A DNA stretch of 42,694 nt from an uncultured bacterium (GTDB lineage Bacteria; Patescibacteriota; Dojkabacteria; CALFHW01): contig CALFHW010000197.1 of assembly GCA_937876695.1 (NCBI GenBank), positions 1 through 42,694 of the forward strand. The letters run 5' to 3'. Below are positions 32,336 to 39,129 of the stretch, in pieces; the first letter of the stretch is position 1, and the number at the start of each line of letters is the position of its first letter. The position numbers and the translations under genes were made by a program. The notes below the pieces were generated by a model, which did not search any database, was not told where the DNA came from, and worked only from the letters and a program-made list of their open reading frames with translations.

Positions 32336-32784
32336 ATTTCTAACTTCTGCTTGGTATACCCCCACAGCGGTTCATAGATTATTTCGATCAATTCCGGCGT
32401 TAGCTTGTACCACTTTTTATTGGTACCCAGAATATCTGCATGATTCTGTGGGTCTTTCTTTCGTTTGGCAAGGTGCATCTTTGCCATCTCTGACAAATCT
32501 CCCTCTATTTCTTCTGCTTTGCCAGAAAGCTGAATACCCACATTGTCTTCTCCTTGGTCATTGCTGGCTGTCATTGTGGCTGCAGCTTTACCATTCTGTC
32601 TGATTGCTTTTGAATGCCTGGTATCTGGAGTTGATAACCAATAAATGCTCAGCTCTCTATCATAGACATAGACAAGATCACTCACCCAGGGACCTGCTTG
32701 ATCAAATGTGCCCAGGCTCATAAGGTAACACGAATCTAATATCTCTGCAGTTAGTTTTTTGAGATCTACGTCTTTATTATTCAT
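32332..32784 (-). CDS. Pyridoxamine 5'-phosphate oxidase-family flavoprotein
   Basis: The 150 residues show the PNPOx-like split barrel: CYLMSLGTFDQAGPWVSDLVYVYD (partly quoted), IYWLSTPDTRHSKAIRQNGKAA and the strand GIQLSGKAEEIEG. Such proteins bind FMN or F420. The true substrate is unlikely to be pyridoxamine phosphate, since size and motifs fit the general family. It overlaps PhzF by four bases upstream. Confidence 0.88.
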   Translation of the reverse strand: MNNKDVDLKKLTAEILDSCYLMSLGTFDQAGPWVSDLVYVYDRELSIYWLSTPDTRHSKAIRQNGKAAATMTASNDQGEDNVGIQLSGKAEEIEGDLSEMAKMHLAKRKKDPQNHADILGTNKKWYKLTPELIEIIYEPLWGYTKQKLEI

Positions 32785-33623
32785 GTTATTAGTTTTGTAC
32801 CAAATTCTACCGCATTCCCACCCACATAGACACTATCAGCTTTAATTTGAACTACTATCTGGCCTACCTTTCCTAGCTCATACCCCTGCTCAATAATTAT
32901 CTGGTCACCGCTAACCAAGCCATACTCTCTGGCATAAAGCGCCAATGCCCCTCCCGCAATACCTGTGATGGGGTCTTCAAAGATACCCGCAGCCGGATTA
33001 AACTGTCTGGCATGAAAGTTTGCTGCGGGACTAATAGGCTCCTTTGTAAACGCATAGAATCCTTTCACAGGATATCTTTTACAAAACTCAATCATAGCGT
33101 CAAAATCTGGTGTGATGGACTGGACAGTTAGTAAACTCTTAATAGGAATCATCAGCTTTGGACTGCCAACTGAGGCTGTTTTTATAGGTAAATCAACTAG
33201 ATCGTCAGCAGTAATACCCAATAACTTAGCAATCTCCTCGGGGTCATATTCCTCTGCACCTAGTTCGGCCTTGGCCATTTTCATCATTAAAACGCCGTCT
33301 TCACTTTTCTCCACAATAACCAAACCAGCTGCTGTTTCAACCTTTAAGGCTTCGAAGGGTTCTCGGCTGTAGATTGCATATGCGGCAGCCAAGGTCGCAT
33401 GACCGCAAGCATCAACTTCTGTGGTTACAGTCATGAATCTAAATCTGTAATCCGCCACAGTAGAAACCGGCTTTACTATAAATACGCTTTCCGAATAACC
33501 CAACTCAGCTGCTACTGCAATCATCTCTTCCTTCGACAAACTATCTGCATCAAAAATCACTCCTGCTGGATTGCCTTGCTCAGGATTATCTGTAAAAGCC
33601 TTTAGCAGTTCAGCCCTCACCAT
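32781..33623 (-). CDS. PhzF-family isomerase
   Basis: The 280 residues have the PhzF landmarks: FTDNPEQGNPAGVI, the catalytic glutamate in GYSESVFI, DACGHATLAAAY and EDPITGIAGGALALY. PhzF enzymes isomerise or close rings on amino-acid-like substrates; most bacterial copies have unknown substrates. It begins three bases after the DUF1801 gene at 33628-33963, so those genes form one run with the following PPOX, GNAT and hydrolase genes. Confidence 0.94.
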   Translation of the reverse strand: MVRAELLKAFTDNPEQGNPAGVIFDADSLSKEEMIAVAAELGYSESVFIVKPVSTVADYRFRFMTVTTEVDACGHATLAAAYAIYSREPFEALKVETAAGLVIVEKSEDGVLMMKMAKAELGAEEYDPEEIAKLLGITADDLVDLPIKTASVGSPKLMIPIKSLLTVQSITPDFDAMIEFCKRYPVKGFYAFTKEPISPAANFHARQFNPAAGIFEDPITGIAGGALALYAREYGLVSGDQIIIEQGYELGKVGQIVVQIKADSVYVGGNAVEFGTKLIT

Positions 33624-33627
33624 AATT

Positions 33628-33963
33628 TTACGAACCTAACTTTAACTTGATTAACTTCCGAATTAGCTCATATGGCATTGGCTCATTGAGTGGAAAGCGC
33701 ACAGTATCTTTGGCTGCCCTGTAGCTGGCGATCTCGTCTTCAAAGTCAGTGGGATTGTATATAGCATAAAATCCAATATGTTTTTTATTGGCTGCTACGT
33801 AGAGACGTTTCCCATTTAAATCGTAAGTCGGCATCAGGTAGGTAATCATCTCTTGAGCTTCAGGGTAGGCTTCTTTTACTAGTTTCTTGATATTCTCCAT
33901 TACTACCTGCACTTCTTCAGGTAATTTTGCTAGGTATTCTGCTACGTTTTTAGGGGCGGCCAT
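33628..33963 (-). CDS. DUF1801 (YdhG-like) protein
   Basis: The 111 residues align directly with the protein at 27062: VAEYLAKLPEEVQVVMENIKKLV, EMITYLMPTYDLNGKRLYVAANKKHIGFY and FPLNEPMPYELIRKLI. This is the compact form of the family. It follows the kinase-like gene by 17 bases and is probably in its transcript. Confidence 0.92.
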   Translation of the reverse strand: MAAPKNVAEYLAKLPEEVQVVMENIKKLVKEAYPEAQEMITYLMPTYDLNGKRLYVAANKKHIGFYAIYNPTDFEDEIASYRAAKDTVRFPLNEPMPYELIRKLIKLKLGS

Positions 33964-33980
33964 ACTTATGTGATAACAAT

Positions 33981-34523
33981 TTAAATATTGTAGCTGATCT
34001 TCTTGAGGACAGATTCTAAATCATATCTGCTGCCGTTGTTGTCGATATGATAGTCAGCGAGTTCCATGGCCTTACTGATGCCAAAGATTCTCTCTTGCTC
34101 GGCATCATGCTGCATAAATTCTGTGTAGCTGACGTCATCTTTATCACTGGCGCGCTTGCGAATTCTCTCAAAACGATTTTCTTGTGTAACGCTTAATGCT
34201 ATTAGTATAAACTCTTTGGGAAATGCCTTTTTCATCACTTCGACATTTTCAGGGGTGCGGATACCTGAAACCAATATCACTGGAGCTTTCATCTTCCTAA
34301 TCTGCTCAACAGCCCTATTGATAAAGTAATCTGATCCATTCTCTGCCAGAATTCTCTCAGTAAATCTAGTCAAGGGCTCTCTCTCAATGCTAACTCCATG
34401 TTGCATGGCCAACTGGCGCACAAGATCACTTATATTTAACTTCTCCGCCTCAAAGAACTCCCCTAGAATATCTATCACTGTATCTTTGCCACTACCAATA
34501 TATCCTGTTGTGGCGTATATCAT
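33981..34523 (-). CDS. P-loop nucleotide kinase-like protein
   Basis: The 180 residues begin MIYATTGYIGSGKDTVIDIL, a Walker A loop at 7-15. ILVSGIRTPENVEVMKKAFP gives a Walker B-like strand, and RFERIRKRASDKDD a lid with arginines. The pattern resembles dephospho-CoA kinase, adenylate kinase and archaeal-type AAA_18/AAA_33 proteins; the end LADYHIDNNGSRYDLESVLKKI also fits the dephospho-CoA kinase fold. I cannot name the substrate. It overlaps the decayed SnoaL-like gene upstream by four bases. Confidence 0.82.
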   Translation of the reverse strand: MIYATTGYIGSGKDTVIDILGEFFEAEKLNISDLVRQLAMQHGVSIEREPLTRFTERILAENGSDYFINRAVEQIRKMKAPVILVSGIRTPENVEVMKKAFPKEFILIALSVTQENRFERIRKRASDKDDVSYTEFMQHDAEQERIFGISKAMELADYHIDNNGSRYDLESVLKKISYNI

Positions 34524-34790
34524 GTTCGGATTTTAAAGTATTTACTGCTTACCATTTTACCGGGAATACTTATATAATCTATTTGCTCCAACAACTTCAG
34601 CTCATCTCGCAGGCTGGCGCCACTCACAATTTTGCTATCTCTGATCTCCAACATTAATACCCCATTGTAATCTACTTTTTTGAGGGAATCTAGTTATGAG
34701 GCTGTCCGCTACGATTTCACGGGCCACACTTTCGTCTCTGTTATTCCAGATTTCTTCAAAGTACTTTTTAACAATAGTTTGATTGTCCAT
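34520..34790 (-). pseudogene. Decayed SnoaL/NTF2-like gene (frameshift and internal deletion)
   Basis: From ATG 34790 the frame reads MDNQTIVKKYFEEIWNNRDE then SVAREIVADSLI, the typical first helix of a SnoaL-like protein. It then runs out of family sequence to a stop. In a different frame, ending at the TGA at 34520-34522, the sequence reads DYNGVLMLEIRDSKI, then VSGASLRDELKLLEQID, the typical last strand and helix. The total is about 89 codons against 120-140 expected, so the middle (about 40-55 residues) is missing and the two ends are out of frame. The last TGA overlaps the kinase-like gene start (ATGA), a relic of operon structure. Confidence 0.72.
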
Positions 34791-34805
34791 AGTTTTCAAG
34801 TACTT

Positions 34806-35249
34806 TCAGTCTTTAAGCAAGAAAAGGCTGATGAAAAACACGTTGGCCAAAGTATAAATAATTGCCAATGCTGCATAGTTTATTGGAATGCTAAATGTTA
34901 TGAAGGCAAATACAACTAGGCTAAACACTACAGCCACTATAGAATTAAATTGTAATTCAGATCCTCGCCCGGGAATTGCTTTAGTCCGAATCAGCTTTAC
35001 AATGAAGAAGTTATAAATGTAATCGAAGGGATGAATTGGTAGCTTAATAGCGAAAAATGCGATTAATGCAGTGAGCAAGAGTACAAATGGATTTTGCAGT
35101 AATATGCCGGACAAAACCATCAATAAATAGACAGGGTAGCTGAAATAGATACCATATTGCACACTTTTTTTATCTGGAACTAACCTACAAACTATCCACC
35201 TCGCAAATAATCGGTTTCTTAATTTTCCTAATAAGTTTTTTATCATCAT
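34806..35249 (-). CDS. DUF4395-like membrane protein
   Basis: The 147 residues have about four membrane helices in two pairs (about 33-68 and 103-145), separated by the conserved-looking loop KLPIHPFDYIYNFFIVKLIR. This resembles the DUF4395 region (H/SP-D-x-x-Y/F-N), but I hold the assignment loosely. The N-terminal 30 residues are basic. Both ends fit tightly between neighbours. Confidence 0.65.
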   Translation of the reverse strand: MMIKNLLGKLRNRLFARWIVCRLVPDKKSVQYGIYFSYPVYLLMVLSGILLQNPFVLLLTALIAFFAIKLPIHPFDYIYNFFIVKLIRTKAIPGRGSELQFNSIVAVVFSLVVFAFITFSIPINYAALAIIYTLANVFFISLFLLKD

Positions 35250-35258
35250 TATTTCGAA

Positions 35259-35666
35259 CTAATTTCTAGCAGTGGTTTCGTTCCATACTAGCTCCCACAA
35301 ATGACCATCTACATCTTTAAAGTAGCCAATGAAGTTTGTATCGTCGTTAGTTTTCGCTTCAACAAATTCCACCCCTGATTCTTCCAGCCTACTTTGTACA
35401 GCGATAATCTCCTTTTTGGTCTGAAATGCACAACTTATTATTAATTCACTTTGGTTTGAGCTTTGCAGTGCTTTTATGTTAGCGACAGAGGAATAAGCTT
35501 CAAACTCATTCCTCTCAATCAGAAATAATGACAAGTTTGGTAGCTCGATCGTAATAATTTTATCCTCCACTGAGCTTATTTCCATCCCCAACACTGTTTT
35601 GTAAAACTCAAGGGATTTATCTACGCTAGCGACCGGAAGAGATATCACTATAGTTTTTGGCTTCAT
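35259..35666 (-). CDS. VOC-family (glyoxalase/bleomycin-resistance-like) protein
   Basis: The 135 residues have the two-half VOC fold: LPVASVDKSLEFYKTVLGMEIS at the start and FIGYFKDVDGHLWELVWNE at the end. The metal ligand of the last strand (E in LWELVW) is present; the histidine of the second half is in DGHLW. The function could be a lyase, dioxygenase or drug binder. It lies downstream of tRNA-Gly in the same direction. Confidence 0.9.
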   Translation of the reverse strand: MKPKTIVISLPVASVDKSLEFYKTVLGMEISSVEDKIITIELPNLSLFLIERNEFEAYSSVANIKALQSSNQSELIISCAFQTKKEIIAVQSRLEESGVEFVEAKTNDDTNFIGYFKDVDGHLWELVWNETTARN

Positions 35667-35737
35667 CTGGTTTTGGATAATAAATTTACTACCAAACTAT
35701 AACTTAACCATTGCGATCAGGGAAGATGAAATGTACA

Positions 35738-35809
35738 AGCGGGCGACGGGAATCGAACCCGTGTCTTCAGTTTGGAAAACTGACATAATGGCCGTTATAC
35801 TACGCCCGC
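35738..35809 (-). tRNA. tRNA-Gly (anticodon TCC)
   Basis: The minus-strand cloverleaf of 72 bases has acceptor arms GCGGGCG and CGCCCGC and a T discriminator, normal for bacterial tRNA-Gly. The anticodon loop TTTCCAA sits within TCAGT/ACTGA, and the T-arm is ACGGGTTCGATTCCCGT. The CCA end is not encoded (TGT follows). It is followed upstream by 136 bases without a gene. Confidence 0.95.
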
Positions 35810-35945
35810 GTAATAATCAAACGACGTCCTTCCAAACTCGACTACAGATATTATAACAGATGATTATTAGCCAGTAACAGATAATTGACTCTATGTGCCA
35901 GAGGGCATTACTATGAAGTAGAAATCATCTAAAATACTAACCAAC

Positions 35946-37022
35946 ATGCGCGCAGACAGCACCACCACCAAGTTAAGAAGTCAATTCAGCTGGGAGAATG
36001 CTGAGCTAGAGGGTAAGGTAGTCATATTGCGCTGCGATTTGGATGACAATTCGCTGAAAAGCACTGTTGAGTTCATTTTACTGCTCAAAGAACAGCAACC
36101 ACGCAGTTTGATACTTATTGCGCACAAGGGTGACCCCCAAGCAGCAAACACTGAGCTATCATTCAAACCCATCGTTCTCAGGTTACAAGAACTACTCGAT
36201 TTCAAAGTCGATTTTGCCTCTGCTGACATCAACTCAGTCCATGAGTTAGTAGAGAGACGAGCTGAAACTATCCTAGTTGAGAATGTCAGGTTCTTTGCAG
36301 ATGAAGACAACAAAGACCCCATAAAGCGAGATAGTTTTGCTCAAAGACTAGCTGAGCTGGCAGATATTTTCATCTTTGATGCTCAAGTAGATTACCGAGA
36401 ATCTGCTTCAAGCTATGACCTAGTCAAGCATCTACCAAGTTATATAGGCAAGAATTTTCTAGATAATGATACAAAAATTGGAGCGGATATAATTTTTGAT
36501 CAGTTAAATAATACTGAACGACTAAATAATTTTAAGCTCACTAACAAAGTTGTTATTGAAGATACTACTTCTTCAAATAAATCTATTGCCGTGATTTACG
36601 CCACCGGTTCTGGAAACGCTGAATTAATTGCACAATCTGTTCATCAGGGAATTACTGATGCAGGGATGGAGTCTACATTGCATAGAGCCGAGCAATTTCC
36701 TGTGGATAAGATTACTGAACGTAAAAAACTAATACTCATCTGCTCAACTTGGAATGTAGGTCAGCTGCAAGATTACATGATTCCTCTATATAATCACATG
36801 TCAAAGCTTAAGCTTCCCCAGCATCAGATTGCCGTGATCGGCCTAGGCGATAGCGCGAACTACGATATATTCTGCGGCGCTGCAGGTCTATTGGAAGGAC
36901 TGGTTGAAAAGACTGGCGCAAAGCAGATTGGAGAGACTATTAGAGTTGACGGGCCGCCGCACGCAAGGCTAGATGAGTTTAGACTTTGGGGCAAAAATAT
37001 CGCCAGAGAGTTTAGTCTCTGA
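35946..37022 (+). CDS. Fusion of a phosphoglycerate-kinase N-terminal domain with a flavodoxin
   Basis: Of 358 residues, 18-175 align with the N-terminal half of phosphoglycerate kinase: EGKVVILRCDLD (family VxVRVDFN), LILIAHKGDP (SHLGRP), FKPIVLRLQELL, ILVENVRFF (LLENLRF) and LADIFIFDAQVDYRESAS (DxFVNDAFGTAHRAHAS). Several 3-phosphoglycerate ligands are changed (SHLGRP arginine to Asp; N25 lost; FGTAHR to QVDYR). The nucleotide-binding C-domain is absent. After a linker (176-212), 213-353 are a flavodoxin: FMN loop YATGSGNAE, then CSTWNVGQLQDY, IGLGDS and YDIFCGA. The flavodoxin half looks active, the kinase half does not. It converges on the acyl-CoA synthetase and stands beside the 2-oxoacid oxidoreductase. 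Confidence 0.9.
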   Translation: MRADSTTTKLRSQFSWENAELEGKVVILRCDLDDNSLKSTVEFILLLKEQQPRSLILIAHKGDPQAANTELSFKPIVLRLQELLDFKVDFASADINSVHELVERRAETILVENVRFFADEDNKDPIKRDSFAQRLAELADIFIFDAQVDYRESASSYDLVKHLPSYIGKNFLDNDTKIGADIIFDQLNNTERLNNFKLTNKVVIEDTTSSNKSIAVIYATGSGNAELIAQSVHQGITDAGMESTLHRAEQFPVDKITERKKLILICSTWNVGQLQDYMIPLYNHMSKLKLPQHQIAVIGLGDSANYDIFCGAAGLLEGLVEKTGAKQIGETIRVDGPPHARLDEFRLWGKNIAREFSL

Positions 37023-39081
37023 TTAGAATCTTGACGTCTACTAAGTAGCAGTCTTTTTTATCTATCAGAACTGGATTGGCGTCTAGTTCCACAATCTCAG
37101 GGTGAGCAACAACCATTTCCTGTAGCTTCAAGATCAAATTTACGAGTTTATCAACAGGAAGTTTCTGCTGCCCTCTAAACCCTTCAATGATTTGCGAAAT
37201 CTTAGTCTGTTTGATCAGACTTAAAACATCTGACTTAGTCATGGGCACCAGCGCTTTTGCATAATCCTGGTAAATCTCAGTGTAGATTCCGCCCTTACCA
37301 AACACAAACAAGTGGCCAAAGCCTTTGCCTGACTTTTTGTAGACGTCGCTATCACCGTCGCGCTTGATACCCACAAATAGCTCCTGCTCATAATCGATAT
37401 ATTGTTGGATAATTACCGGAGGATTGCCTTTCCCAGTATGTTTGTAGATGTTTTCTTGTAGAACAGTGAGTTTTGCCTTTAGTGCAGGCAAGTCCTCGAT
37501 ATTCGTGAAGACTGCTTTAAATTCAGTTTTGTGAAGTAGCTCTTCATTTCTAGCCTTGATAACCAAAGGGAAAGATACTTTCTTAGCAAAGGCCTCGGCC
37601 TCTTCCCAGTTATGAATTATTGCCGTTTGTGGCTGTTTAAAACCAAAATTATCTAATAGTTTCCAAACCTGCTGTTGTTCTAGTACAGGGCTAGCTTCTG
37701 CAGTCCCAAGCCTGGCTTGTTGTTTGGTTGTCACTTGAGCGAGCTGACTAGTTTTCTTGCCTGCCGCTAAGTACATACCGTAATCTACCAGAGCGTTCAA
37801 ACAGGTCACCGCAAGCTGTACATCCATAAAGGCTGGAATGCGATTATCTTTTAGCCTTTGAATCACTGGTCTGACGTATTTCCCACCCACAAATACTGGG
37901 ATCAATGGTTTTGCATTTTTGGGCCTACTAAGGATTAATTTAGCAGTTTCCTCGAGCTGGGTGACGAGCTGTGGACTTAGCAGTAACAGAATAGAATCTA
38001 CCCCAGGATCCTGCTCCAGCTGGGTAATTGTCTGCTGGAATCTATCGACCCCAGCGTCGCCCAGAACATCGATAGGATTTGAAGCTGCCGGTGTTAGAGT
38101 GGCAAGCTCAAGATTTGACTGCGCTAGGATATCGGCGGCAATTGCTCCAATACCTCCTGCGTTGGTAATTACGCCGACCCTTTCTCCTGCAAATGGTTTG
38201 AGCCAGGTGAATGTCTGCATTAGGGCATAAGCATCATTTAGATTCTGCACTTGAGTGAAGCCGTTTTTTCTTAAGGCGGTTTCGACTACATCACTAGGCG
38301 AGGTCACAGATCCAGTATGCGAAGAAACCGCGGCAACTGCTGTCTTGGATTTTCCTGGGCTGACAACCACTACCGGCTTCTCAATTCCTAATCTAGATTT
38401 AGCAGTAATGAATTCAAGCCCATCCTGGTAGCTCTCCAGATACGCAGCAATAACCGAGACCTCGCTGCTTTGTAACCAATAAGCGAGCAAATCATTTTCG
38501 TTAATATCGAGTTTATTTCCCAGTGAGACAAAATGTGAAAAACCAAATCCATCCTCGGCTGCCATATCTAAAATCGCCGTCCCCACCGCTCCCGACTGCG
38601 ACATGAACGCTGTGCTTCCCGGCGCGACCTGGTTAGCAGCAAAGCTGGCATTCAGCTTAGAGCCTGGGACTATAAGTCCCAAGCAGTTTGGACCTAGAAT
38701 TTCGACCCCTGCGTCCTTAGCAATTTGCCCTAATTTCCCCTCGAGCGCAGCTCCTTTGGCACCTGATTCGCCAAAGCCCGCGGAAATTATCACCGCGTGC
38801 TTGATTTTCTTGCCCGCGCAATCCAGCAAAACAGCCTCCACGTGCCTGGCTGGTACTGCAATTATGACCATATCCACCCTAAATGGGATGGCAGAAACAG
38901 CAGGGTAGCACTTGTGTCCCAAGACACTATCATATCTAGGATTCACAGGGATCACCTTACCAGCGAAACCACCGGAGATGATGTTGGTGAAAATGGTGGT
39001 CGATATTTTTTTTGTATCCTGCGAAGCCCCGACGACCGCTATTGATCTCGGCGCAAATAGCCTGGCGATATTTTTATTCAT
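37012..39081 (-). CDS. ADP-forming acyl-CoA (acetyl-CoA) synthetase, fused alpha and beta subunits
   Basis: This enzyme makes ATP from acyl-CoA, ADP and phosphate. I chose ATG 39081 (MNKNIARLFAPRSIAVVGAS), giving 689 residues; a GTG-like earlier start at 39135 would overlap the divergent gene. The CoA-binding Rossmann part (AVVGAS) is first, then GPNCLGL, MSQSGAVG and the phosphohistidine in AVSSHTGSV, then an ATP-grasp beta part with LLHKTEFKAV (second histidine), and a C-terminal VELDANPVLI. The order is alpha then beta. An extended -10 (TGCTATATT) ends seven bases before the ATG. It works with the adjacent 2-oxoacid oxidoreductase. Confidence 0.94.
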   Translation of the reverse strand: MNKNIARLFAPRSIAVVGASQDTKKISTTIFTNIISGGFAGKVIPVNPRYDSVLGHKCYPAVSAIPFRVDMVIIAVPARHVEAVLLDCAGKKIKHAVIISAGFGESGAKGAALEGKLGQIAKDAGVEILGPNCLGLIVPGSKLNASFAANQVAPGSTAFMSQSGAVGTAILDMAAEDGFGFSHFVSLGNKLDINENDLLAYWLQSSEVSVIAAYLESYQDGLEFITAKSRLGIEKPVVVVSPGKSKTAVAAVSSHTGSVTSPSDVVETALRKNGFTQVQNLNDAYALMQTFTWLKPFAGERVGVITNAGGIGAIAADILAQSNLELATLTPAASNPIDVLGDAGVDRFQQTITQLEQDPGVDSILLLLSPQLVTQLEETAKLILSRPKNAKPLIPVFVGGKYVRPVIQRLKDNRIPAFMDVQLAVTCLNALVDYGMYLAAGKKTSQLAQVTTKQQARLGTAEASPVLEQQQVWKLLDNFGFKQPQTAIIHNWEEAEAFAKKVSFPLVIKARNEELLHKTEFKAVFTNIEDLPALKAKLTVLQENIYKHTGKGNPPVIIQQYIDYEQELFVGIKRDGDSDVYKKSGKGFGHLFVFGKGGIYTEIYQDYAKALVPMTKSDVLSLIKQTKISQIIEGFRGQQKLPVDKLVNLILKLQEMVVAHPEIVELDANPVLIDKKDCYLVDVKILIRD

Positions 39082-39088
39082 ACACCTA

Positions 39089-39121
39089 AATATAGCAATT
39101 ATTCCTCCACTAGGGTATATT
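39089..39121. promoter_or_regulatory. Divergent promoters of the acyl-CoA synthetase and the 2-oxoacid oxidoreductase
   Basis: On the minus strand TGCTATATT (39089-39097) ends seven bases before the synthetase ATG. On the plus strand TATATT (39116-39121) ends eight bases before the oxidoreductase GTG, with TAGCAA 17 bases upstream of it. All of this fits in 48 bases, so the two divergent genes are likely expressed together or exclusively. A GGAGG on the minus strand lies upstream of the -10 and is not a ribosome site. Confidence 0.55.
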
Positions 39122-39129
39122 TTTATACA

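Noticed and set aside
34680..34919. Plus-strand open frame of 79 codons
   Set aside because: It runs antisense across the SnoaL-like remnant and the end of the membrane gene, has no family resemblance and an odd composition.
39100..39110. GGAGG upstream of the acyl-CoA synthetase as a ribosome binding site
   Set aside because: It lies more than 20 bases from the ATG and upstream of the extended -10 box, so it would not be in the transcript; no start codon stands at proper distance with an open frame.
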